Shown one piece after another: positions 35,545-43,812 of a stretch of DNA of 64,000 nt. The stretch spans positions 39,236,679 through 39,300,678 of the forward strand of contig NW_022098036.1 in the NCBI RefSeq assembly GCF_002288925.2, written 5' to 3'. Numbering within the stretch: position 1 is the stretch's first letter; every line of letters starts with the position of its first letter. Made by a program: the position numbers and the translations under genes. Source of the DNA: Delphinapterus leucas (Eukaryota > Chordata > Mammalia > Artiodactyla > Monodontidae). The notes beneath the pieces were generated by a model. That model made no database searches and was not told the DNA's origin. It saw only the letters and a program-made list of their open reading frames with translations.

Positions 35545-35700
35545 CACTGGTTATCTTGTTAAAATGTAGATACTGATTCAGTATGTCTGGCAGAGCAGGG
35601 ATAGGAGTGAAGGGTACGGATGACTGTGATTTCTGTGTTTCTAATAAGCTCCCAGGTGATGTTATATTGATGCTGTAGATGCATGGACCACATTTAAAAT
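35545..35700 (+). repeat. MER5A-like hAT relic
   Basis: TTATCTTGTTAAAATGTAGA, CTGATTCAGTATGTCTGG, TTTCTGTGTTTCTAATAAGC, TCCCAGGTGATGTTATATTG and GGACCACATTT match MER5A without its left end. Confidence 0.78.
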
Positions 35701-35829
35701 AGCAAGAATTTAACTTCTCTTCTAAAATGCTTGGTGGCTATTCTTAGAAAACTATTCCTGAAATTTAGGTGTAGACTTTTAGATTGAATACGTAGAGCAG
35801 GTCTTTGACAAATTTTAATACTATGGTAT

Positions 35830-35830
<1 letters not shown>

Positions 35831-35870
<40 letters not shown>

Positions 35871-35935
35871 TCAAGTAAAGAAAGGAATGGAGGGAGAAAA
35901 GGAGGGAGGAAGTAAAGAAAAAAAAGATTATAAAC
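35831..35935. repeat. (CA)17 microsatellite followed by a purine tract
   Basis: CA units at 35832-35865, then a purine-rich stretch of GGAGGGAG and AAAG units to about 35930. Confidence 0.95.
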
Positions 35936-35949
35936 AACAACAAAAAATA

Positions 35950-36180
35950 GTTTATACTTGCTGCATGTTTACTGTTTGCCAGGCACTGTTCTAAGAGCTC
36001 ATTCAAACCTCAAAACCAACTGCGTCTTATTTTTATTCTCAACTCCTTTGTCACGTGAAGAAACTGAGGCACAGAGAAATATGTAATTCACCTAAGGTTA
36101 CCTAGCAGATGAGTGATGGAGGGGCCAACGGTTTATGCCCAGGGCTCTGACCCCAAAGCATGTGCTCTTTGGCTATATCT
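35950..36180 (-). repeat. MIR SINE relic
   Basis: TTTACTGTTTGCCAGGCACT, GTTCTAAGAGCTCATTC, GAAGAAACTGAGGCACAGAG, CACCTAAGGTTACCTAGCAG and GCATGTGCTCTTTGG are a nearly full reverse MIR. Confidence 0.9.
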
Positions 36181-36990
36181 TAGATCTCTCTTATTTGCTC
36201 TACTCCCATATTTGCTATAGTGCAATGGATATACTAGCTTCAAATAAGATCAAATTGATGAGGGCAGTAGTTTAAGCCATAGGTGGCTGCAACAGACTAG
36301 AGAGAATACCATGGAAGGCTGTCCTCACCTCTCACGTGCAAGGTAGGCTGCAAGGAAGACTGGAGAGAAGAGACCACACCCCTGCCCGTAACAGACTTTA
36401 ATCTTCTGAATGTCACACTGGCCAAGAGCAAAGTGTGTATGTTAGAATCCAGAGAGGAGACTTAGTTGTCCTAGCAGCTAATTAAGGTAGAGATGTCAGG
36501 TAAGGAATAGTACATGTATGGCCCATGTTCTGCCATCAGCACTTCCTATTCTTGTGGGAGAAGCTCACAGCATTGCCTGTGGAGAGTAGTTGCTGAATTC
36601 ACAGGCAAACACTGACCAGGTGGTAAAGGATGCACGGAAGATTAAAGAATTTTACTCCATGCTTCATTGCTTTATAGTCTCACCAGGCTTATGTTAAGCT
36701 AGAATATTCTCTCCCATACTTTGAACAGTAGCATCAGGCATATAGTTTTGACTGTGTTAGCTCCCATTATTGTCATCATACAATTCAGCTCTGAGTCATG
36801 TATGTCTTTTGATGTTCTTAAAATTGTTATATAGAATGTTGTTTTATTTCTCCATCTAGCAAATTATGGATGGCAATCACATCTTGCTTTAAATATGCTC
36901 CTTAATACCTTGAAAAATAATGAACCAATGCTAGGTTCTAAGACTTTGTTAATTGAATGAGTTTTGGAGACCCATGAAAATCAGTGAGGT
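36181..36990. other. Unique sequence, no gene seen
   Basis: No repeat or gene recognised. Confidence 0.4.
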
Positions 36991-36994
36991 CACT

Positions 36995-37250
36995 CTTAAG
37001 CAGTGATTCTCACCCTGAGCACTCATGAGAGTTTATATATATATATAAATTAGAATGTATAATTTATTAATTTTATATTAATTATATAAATATATAATAT
37101 ATATTAATTATATATATATATATATATATATTCTCTCTAACCCAGAACAATTCAATCAGATTTTCTAGAGGTCAGGTCCAAAGCTTTCCATTGGTTTAAA
37201 GCTTCCCAGGTGATTTTAATGCACAGCCAAGGTCAAGAATTTCTGCACTA
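36995..37250 (+). repeat. MER5B-like hAT relic with AT microsatellite inside
   Basis: The left end AAGCAGTGATTCTCACCCTG and the right part CAATCAGATTTTCTAGAGGT, AAAGCTTCCCAGGTGATTTT, AATGCACAGCCAAGGTCAAG frame a 99-bp AT tract (37034-37132) that replaces or expands the middle of the element. Confidence 0.75.
37034..37132. repeat. (AT)n-rich tract, 99 bp
   Basis: Contains several TATATATA runs, the longest at 37110-37131, with short ATTAATTA interruptions. Nearly all A and T, and locally self-complementary. Confidence 0.93.
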
Positions 37251-39930
37251 GATAATTTGTGAGAAGGAGGCATAGGGAGGTTTAGGAAAGGCCAACTGCT
37301 TTGGCAATTGAATAGGAAATATGTATTGGTTTTTGTTTCTTCTTCTTAAGGCGTGAAGAGGCTGGAACGAGAGAGTGGTGATGAATGTCTCAGCACTGCT
37401 CTGGGCTTATTCTAGGTGCCAGAGGGCTGCTTATGGGTTTTCACAGCAGAAATATCATTACATGGCTGCAATCCAAGGAAATTTCCTCTTCCTCCCATGA
37501 CCGAAAGAGATCACTGTGGACTTCTGCTGTCCTTTAATGCCAATTACTGTGGATAAGAGAAGCTTAAATATATGATATTCCTTTGGAATTCTAAGTGAGG
37601 GAAGAAGTCCCTGCACAATCACTTTCTCTTTTTCATCCTTTTCTTTGTCAGCTTCCATCAGGCTGGACTCTGCCCCTCTACTCCCTCTCACAAAACTCTC
37701 CAACTGACTTGATGTTAAAAAATATGCAGGTGTGTTCTCAGGCCGCACAACTCACCCTTCTCCCAAAGCTGTCATCTTTACTTGCCTGTGACACAGGGCG
37801 CTTCTGTTACCCCTCTGCCCTGTGTTTCTACTTCTGACAATCCCTCCATCTGTTTCCTTCTTAGCTCTCAAGCCTCAAATCTTAACTCTTTACTTCTTAC
37901 TTCTCAAAAGGCTCATGTAGTCTCAAATTATTCAGCAGGTGTTTGGGGAAATTATTTCTTGAACTCCTATCCTTCACCTTGGCTTCATTGTGCATTTTCT
38001 TCTACTGATGTAGTTTTCGCACTTAAATGTCTCATTCCCTCAACTGTGGATCTAAAATACAGGCTTTCCCTTCAAACCTTCCTTTCTTTTCCTATTTCTT
38101 TTAGGGGTACCAATATTTTGTTTCATTAATGCCAGAACAAGTCAAATTAAAACAACTTCAAAAATAAACAAGCAAAACAAACACAACAGATTGAGTCATA
38201 TTTGCCTTCCAATTTTTTCATAACAGTGTACTATAGGTTTTTCCTTTCTTCTATATTCCCACTTCTCCTTTCTTAGTCTAAGGCCCCCGGGATTCGTATT
38301 GCTCTCTAAAGCATGTCTTTTTGTATCTCCCTGGAAATGCTCCTGAACATCCTTGACTAATCTCACCAAAACACAGACACTTCTCTATTTAATCCACCTA
38401 CCTGCGAAAGGGATCATAAGGTAGCTTCAGAGGTAATGGTGATTTTTCTTTTTCTTCAGTTTGATGGACATTACAATGGCTGTTTATTATTACTCTTTAA
38501 ACTACACATATGTTACCTATGCTCTTTTGTGTATGTGATACTTTTAACTAAAATGAATTACAGTCATTTTTTTAAAAAAAAGTTCAAACTATGTCTTATT
38601 GTATTCTAGAGCCTAAGCTTGAAATACCAGAGTTGGCCATCAGCTAATCTCAAATAAACTGTCCCCTTTCTCACTGCTTGGCGATAGTAACCTTCCCTTC
38701 CAGTCACATTAATTCCTTCAGTATCCCTCACTTCCCACATGTGTTTCCTCTTCTGAACCTTATTCCCACTGTTTTTCTATCTGAGAAATTATGTTCCTTC
38801 TTCCTTCCAAGATTGATAGTTTCCTTCATCTTTCATAGCACATCTTTCTGTACACTCTCCCTTCTCTTTGCCTGGAACCCTTCCTGATGGTCAAATCTCC
38901 AAATCTATGTTTGGTTACATGCTGTGTTATAGTCTTAACTGACCTAGTTTTTTTGTTTTTTAGTATATTTATCATCTTTCCTCAGTTAGAATATAAAATC
39001 CTAGAGGGCTGACCATGAATCTTATGCTACTTTGTTCTAAATATGCTGGAGTATGCTGTTTTTGTTTGGTCTAATCATGTCGAGTGTCGAAATAATTTGG
39101 AGAATGTTACCGTAAATGTTGAGTGAGCCAAAAAATGTTGAAGGCCAGATACAGTCTTTAAGTGTCAAAAACAATGGCCTTTGAAAATGAATTCAAAGCT
39201 TTACCAAGTGTAATAATCCTGCAGGCAAAATCACCTTTTGGAACGTTTTGTTCAGAGTCACTTGTGCTAATGTTATGTTTATAGCACACTTTAGGAAGAT
39301 GGGCTAACGTTGCCATATGGTACATGTTTATTCTCTGCTTATCATCAAATCAGTTTTCTTCCATTTTAAATTTCCATTTTTAGGTTCATTTCATCTGCTT
39401 TTTTGATAAACATGGCACATGACTTGGTTTCTGAATTTTGTACTATTTTTCTTTATCATTTTCATCTAGGAAAATTACTTAAAAGTGTCCAGGAAAATGA
39501 CTGCATTCTCTCCTGCCATGTGGCCTTCTGATTAACAGGAAGCTTTTAATAATGGCTGAAGCTTTTAACTCACCTAAAGCTGAAAGTTGATGTACAAATT
39601 GTCCTTTGTTTTTAATGTTTGTCTTAATGCTTACTTATTATCATTTTGAATAATGTTTGTTTTAATGCTTATTATCATTTCAAGTATCATTTCAAATAAT
39701 ATCTTATGATTTAAGATGAGGATTATCATGTTAAATGTATGCTAATTGTGTTGTGACCCAAATATTCACAGTTTATTAATTTAAATCTGACCGTTTATGT
39801 TAAAATTCATTATTTTTATAAGAGATACAATTAAAATCAATTATTGAAATACATTTTAAAAGTAAGGTTTATCCACTGTATGATTTTGGTTCTAAGAAGT
39901 TATTGGAATGTCCTCTTTACTCCCTGGTAA
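37251..39930. other. Mostly unique; weak L2-like stretches
   Basis: The pyrimidine-rich segments at about 37620-37890 and 38650-39060 read like L2 (for example TTCTCTTTGCCTGGAACCCT followed by TCCTGATGGTCAAATCTCC at 38863-38901) but are too diverged to bound. 39060-39480 has no repeat signature. A 34-38-bp near-tandem duplication lies at 39613-39684. The ORF at 37782-38129 (115 codons) has no recognised domain and lies in the pyrimidine-rich part, so it is not called. Confidence 0.4.
39613..39684. repeat. Imperfect tandem duplication, 38 and 34 bp
   Basis: Copy 1 (39613-39650) and copy 2 (39651-39684) both start TAATGTTTGT and share TTAATGCTTA and TTATTATCATTT. Copy 2 lacks 4 bp and has a few substitutions. 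A partial third piece (TATCATTTCAAA) follows at 39685. Confidence 0.85.

Positions 39931-39934
<4 letters not shown>

Positions 39935-39966
<32 letters not shown>
39935..39966. repeat. (AC)16 microsatellite
   Basis: Uninterrupted AC run of 32 bp. Confidence 0.95.
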
Positions 39967-39968
<2 letters not shown>

Positions 39969-40056
39969 TTTGATAGAAAATGAAATTTGCTCAAGATGTA
40001 CAAAGTACCCAAATTTTCCCTCAAAAAAAAAAAACCCCACATTGTTAAGGCAATTT

Positions 40057-40369
40057 TTATTTATTATTTTGGGCTGTGTTGAGTCTTCGTTGATGTGCAT
40101 GGCCTTTCTCTAGTTGTGGCGAGTGCAGGCTTCTCTTGTTGCGGTGGCTTCTCTTGTTGCAGAGCACGGGCTCTAGGCACGCGGGCTTCAGTAGTTGTGG
40201 CACACGGGCTCAGTAGATGTGGCTCGCGGGCTCTAGAGCGCAGACTCAGTAGTTGTGGTGCACGGCTTAGTTGCTCTGCAGCATGTGGGATCTTCCCAGA
40301 CCAGGGCTCGAACCCATGTCCCCGGCATTGGCAGGTGGATTCTTAACCACTGCGCCACCAGAGAAGTCC
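40057..40369 (-). mobile_element. CHR-type SINE, long form, reverse (first of a pair)
   Basis: TTTATTATTTTGGGCTGTGT at the tail side, TTCAGTAGTTGTGGCACACG units, GGGCTCGAACCCATGTCCCC (reverse of the B box) and CCACTGCGCCACCAGAGAAG at the head. It directly adjoins the next SINE with only about 20-30 bp between them. Confidence 0.94.
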
Positions 40370-40389
40370 TAACTAATCTTTTTATTGTA

Positions 40390-40717
40390 TTTTTATAAAT
40401 TTATTTATGTATTTATTTCTGGCTGCGTTGGGTTTTTGTTGCTGTACGTGGGCTTCCTCTAGTTGCAGCGAGTGGGGGCTACTCTTCATTGCGGTGCATG
40501 AGCTTCTCATTGCGGTGGCTTCTCTTGTTGCATAGCACGGGCTGTAGGCGTGCGGGCTTCAGTTCTTGTGGCTCATGGGCTCTAGAGCGTGGGACCAGTA
40601 GTTGTGGTACACGCGCTTAGTTGCTTCATGGCATGTGGGATCTTCCCAGATCAGGGCTCAAACCTGTGTCCCCTGCATTGGTAGGTGGATTCTTACCACC
40701 GTGTCACCAGGGAAGCC
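40390..40717 (-). mobile_element. CHR-type SINE, long form, reverse (second of a pair)
   Basis: ATAAATTTATTTATGTATTT tail, GGCTGCGTTGGGTTTTTGTT, then the long CHR body, ending GTCACCAGGGAAGCCC. A 9-bp match AGGCAATTT stands just before the first SINE (40048-40056) and just after this one (40723-40731). It may be the target duplication of this SINE, with the first SINE inserted later into its tail. Confidence 0.94.
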
Positions 40718-40874
40718 CGTGTAGGCAATTTAAGTGAGATTTCTGTCAAACACTTAAGCAGAAACTATTTCAGAACACATAAAAGTTGAATATCTTGTCC
40801 AATACGTTATCTAAATCTAGCAAAATTTTAATACTGAAACCTCGAAAAGAAAGTATACAAAAGAAAGGGAAATT

Positions 40875-41222
40875 GCAATGGGTTGAATGTTTTTGTCCCG
40901 CAAAATTCATGTTGAAATCCTAACCCCCAATTGATGGTATCAGGAGGCAGAGCCTTTGGGAGGTGATTGGGTTGAGAGGACCCCACCCTCATGGCTTTAG
41001 TGCTCTTTTAAAGAGAACCCAGAGGGCAGAGCAAGAGCACCCTCCCCCCTGCCGCGTGAGGTAAGAGAGAAAGAAAGTCATCTTTCAACCAGGAAACAGG
41101 TCTTCATCAGACACCAAATCTACTGGAGCCTTTATCTTGGGCTTCTGAGCCTCTAGAACTATTGTTTGTAAGCTCCACAGTCTGTAGTATTTTGTTATAG
41201 CATCCCAAATGGACTAAGACAG
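40875..41222 (+). repeat. MLT1/MST-type LTR relic (ERVL-MaLR)
   Basis: GGGTTGAATGTTTTTGTCCC, AAATTCATGTTGAAATCCTA, AGAGCCTTTGGGAGGTGATT, CAGACACCAAATCTACTGGA, GCCTTTATCTTGGGCTTCTG and AGTATTTTGTTATAGCATCC, TGGACTAAGACAG. Close to complete solo LTR; no internal region. Confidence 0.88.
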
Positions 41223-41261
41223 AAAGAAAACTGTAAACCATATGCGCTAATGGAATGGTTA

Positions 41262-41410
41262 ATGTTTTTGAGTGTTTACTATTCACTAGGCACTATGATA
41301 AGCCTTTTCCAGAGGTGTAGAGACATTAAATAATTTGCCAGGAGTCGCCAAATTACTTAGTAGTAAAATTGTACATAAAACCCAGGAATATCTGAAATCA
41401 GAACCCATTA
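41262..41410 (-). repeat. MIR relic
   Basis: GAGTGTTTACTATTCACTAG, GCACTATGATAAGCC, AATAATTTGCCAGGAGTCGC and ATAAAACCCAGGAATATCTG are reverse MIR with an internal deletion. Confidence 0.68.
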
Positions 41411-41815
41411 ATCAGGCAAAATGAAGTATTATTTTTGCTTCCTGGATGCAAAAGTTTTAAATAAATTGTTGGGAAAAATAGAATCCATAGGAAATCAAAA
41501 GAATAATACAAAATAGCCAAGGAAGTTTATTCAAAGAATAAAAAGATGATTTGGCATTGTTAGTAAATTAATTCATCGTCATGAATTTTATTACTCTTTT
41601 AAAGTAATAAGGAACAGCTAACTCACGTCAACAGCATCATATGAGGTATAGTCCGATCAAGCTTAAGGAGAAAAGAGCTGTCTTTACTGGAATTCAGCAT
41701 TGTTCAGGAGATTCTTAGCAAATGCGATAATGCCACAAAAAGAAATGAATTGGAAATATTGGAAAGGGACAGCCAAAGTGATACTTACTTGCAGTTGATA
41801 TGATGACTGGAAAAA
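41411..41815. other. Unique sequence, nothing recognised
   Basis: No gene or repeat recognised. Confidence 0.4.
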
Positions 41816-41819
41816 TCCA

Positions 41820-42045
41820 TATATAAGTCTGGATTCAAATTGATCTAAATTATTCTCCGGAACTTCTCTGTTATTAGTTTGTAGCCTAATTTGTCCACAA
41901 AGTCTTAATCTCTTCATCTATAAAATGATGGTAATAATAGCACTCATTTTGTGAATTTGGGAGATTAAATGAAATAAATAATATGTTGCTTTTAGCATGG
42001 AACCTGACTAAAAGTAAGTGCTCAATAAATGTTAGCCTGTTATTA
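41820..42045 (+). repeat. MIR SINE relic
   Basis: AATCTCTTCATCTATAAAAT, GATGGTAATAATAGCACTCA, TTTAGCATGGAACCTGACTA and AAGTGCTCAATAAATGTTAG are sense MIR core and tail. Confidence 0.85.
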
Positions 42046-42174
42046 CTAAGTGCAATACTTATAAAGCTTGAGAATAAAAATGAAACGTAAGCTTAGAAAA
42101 TACATGTAGAAAAATCACTCTGTGTTTTATGTGCCAGCTACAAGATCCTTGTACTTTGCTAAATGCTCTCTCTA

Positions 42175-42435
42175 GAGCAGTGCTGTTCAATACAGTTTTC
42201 TGCAATCATGGAAATGTTCCATGCTTTCCAATATACTGGGTTGGCCCAAAGGTTCGTTTGGGGTTTTCAAAACCCAAATGAACTTTTGGGCCAACCCAAT
42301 AGCCACTGGTCACCTGTGACTATTGAGAACTTGATATTTAGCTACTGTGTCTGAATTTTTAATTTTATTAAATTTGAACAAATTTAAATCAGAATAACAA
42401 CCTGTGGCTGGTGGCTACCATACTGGAAATTAAAG
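42175..42435 (+). repeat. hAT-Charlie-type relic, host of a mariner-like insertion
   Basis: AGCAGTGCTGTTCAATACAG at the left, GAAATGTTCCATGCTTTCCA, then after the insertion GCCACTGGTCACCTGTGACT, TTTTTAATTTTATTAAATTT and GGTGGCTACCATACTGGAAA. Same family as 9065-9300. It continues across 42236-42299 when that segment is skipped. Confidence 0.83.
42236..42299. mobile_element. 64-bp mariner-type inverted-repeat element
   Basis: The two halves (42236-42267 and 42268-42299) are reverse complements at 27 of 32 positions, both beginning TGGGTTGGCCCAAA when read inward. TA lies on both sides (42234-42235 and 42300-42301), as expected of Tc1/mariner target duplication. It has no coding sequence and little more than inverted repeats, so it is a non-autonomous miniature element. 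It interrupts a hAT relic. Confidence 0.88.
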
Positions 42436-42689
42436 CTCGAGAGGATCTCATAAATTCATATAGTTTTAATTACTGTTGTTATGCTGTCGATTCCCAAATT
42501 AACCCTTCAGCCCACACCTCACTCTAAACCTCATTGTGTATCCATTTGCCTACTCCTCACCTACCTCTGCTTGTATTTCTCCGGTTTTCTCAGTTGCACC
42601 TTGCTCTTAGCAGATCCAAAATTGAACTCAGAAATTGATCCCACTGATGTTCAAGAAAATGAAAAATGTTTAAAAGTCCACTGTGAAAG

Positions 42690-43060
42690 AGACTAGTTGC
42701 CTCCCAGTATCCATCTGCTCCTCCTTCTTTAGCCATATGAACCCCTATTTTTTTTTTTTTTTTGGACACATTTTCTGCAGGGTTCCTTGCAGTTGGTGGC
42801 TTCCAGCAAGTGTGAGTAAAGGGAGGCGGGCTGTCCTGTCTCTCTATCCTGCTGCCTAGAACTAATGTCCGTTTTGGAGCTGGAGGACAAACCAACTGAG
42901 GAGATACCCAGGTGGTAAGCTGGAAGGAGCATAGGTTCATGGAGTAGCCATAGCAACATGGAGCTTCCTACCTCTTTGTGAGAGTGTAACACATTCCCAT
43001 GTTGTTTATGCCACTGTTATTTTGGGTTCCTTTGAAATAAACATATGAACCTAATCCTAT
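42690..43060 (+). repeat. Probable old LTR-type relic
   Basis: TGAAAGAGACTAGTTGCCTC, CATTTTCTGCAGGGTTCCTT, GCAGTTGGTGGCTTCCAGCA and TGAAATAAACATATGAAC resemble an old MaLR or related LTR with its polyadenylation part at the right. Too diverged to name. A 17-T run is at 42748-42764. Confidence 0.4.
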
Positions 43061-43347
43061 CCTAAAACAACAACAGGACCACCATTATAAAAACATTAAG
43101 GACTTCAAAAAATTGAATAAATGGAAATTCATACAAAATAACAATAATAATGATCATCATATTAATGTTTGACATGTAACCTGAAGATATAATAAGTGTT
43201 AAAAATTTTTTATTTATCTCAGCAACAATAAATACTTGTTGAATGAATGAACATTCCTTTGAGAAAGATAGAGATAATGCATTTGTTCAACATATATCTA
43301 CTGAGTAGCTGAAATGCTAGGCAATGTGCCGTTTTAAGAATAAAAAT
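43061..43347. other. Unique AT-rich sequence
   Basis: Contains TTGTTGAATGAATGAA at 43229-43250, possibly an L2 or MIR end. Otherwise nothing recognised. Confidence 0.4.
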
Positions 43348-43358
43348 GAAACAAAAGA

Positions 43359-43566
43359 GGGGCTTCCCTGGTGGCGCAGTGGTTGAGAGTCTGCCTGCCG
43401 ATGCAGGGAACATGGGTTCGTGCCCTGGTCCGGGAAGATCCCACATGCCGCAAAGTGGCTGGGCCCTTGGGCCATGGCCACTGGGCCTGCACGTCCAGAG
43501 CCTGTGCTCCGCAATGGGAGAGGCCACAACGGTGAGAGGCCCGCGTACTGCAAAAAAAAAAAAAAA
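43359..43566 (+). mobile_element. CHR-type SINE (short-tail form)
   Basis: GGGGCTTCCCTGGTGGCGCA head at 43359, GAGGCCCGCGTACTGC and A tail. Flanks GAAACAAAAGA at 43348-43358 and 43567-43577 are identical. Confidence 0.96.
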
Positions 43567-43577
43567 GAAACAAAAGA

Positions 43578-43798
43578 AAACAAAGGCAAGCAAAGAAAAC
43601 AAAAACAGGGAAGTAAGATCCAGTACCTTGGTATAGTTCTTTTCATTGATGATTTGCAAATGTTGACTTGAGAGTTAGCTGAGATAAACTTTCAATTTAG
43701 AAACAGCATTTTAAAAATTACGCTATGAAAGCTAAATGAAAAATTGTTACACTGTTTCATGTCTGCGATATTCACATAACGTGAAAACAAATGAATTA
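43578..43798. other. Spacer upstream of L1-2
   Basis: AT-rich sequence with A-rich start. No feature recognised. Confidence 0.4.
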
Positions 43799-43812
43799 TA
43801 AAATGAATATGG
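43799..43812. repeat. Left target-site duplication of L1-2
   Basis: TAAAATGAATATGG, repeated at 51266-51279 with one substitution (T to C). Confidence 0.85.

Noticed and set aside
35831..35865. Short regularly spaced repeats as a CRISPR array (also other CA tracts)
   Set aside because: Simple dinucleotide repeats without spacers, in a mammalian genome.
37782..38129. 115-codon ORF as a small gene
   Set aside because: Low-complexity Ser/Leu/Phe composition from pyrimidine-rich, L2-like DNA.
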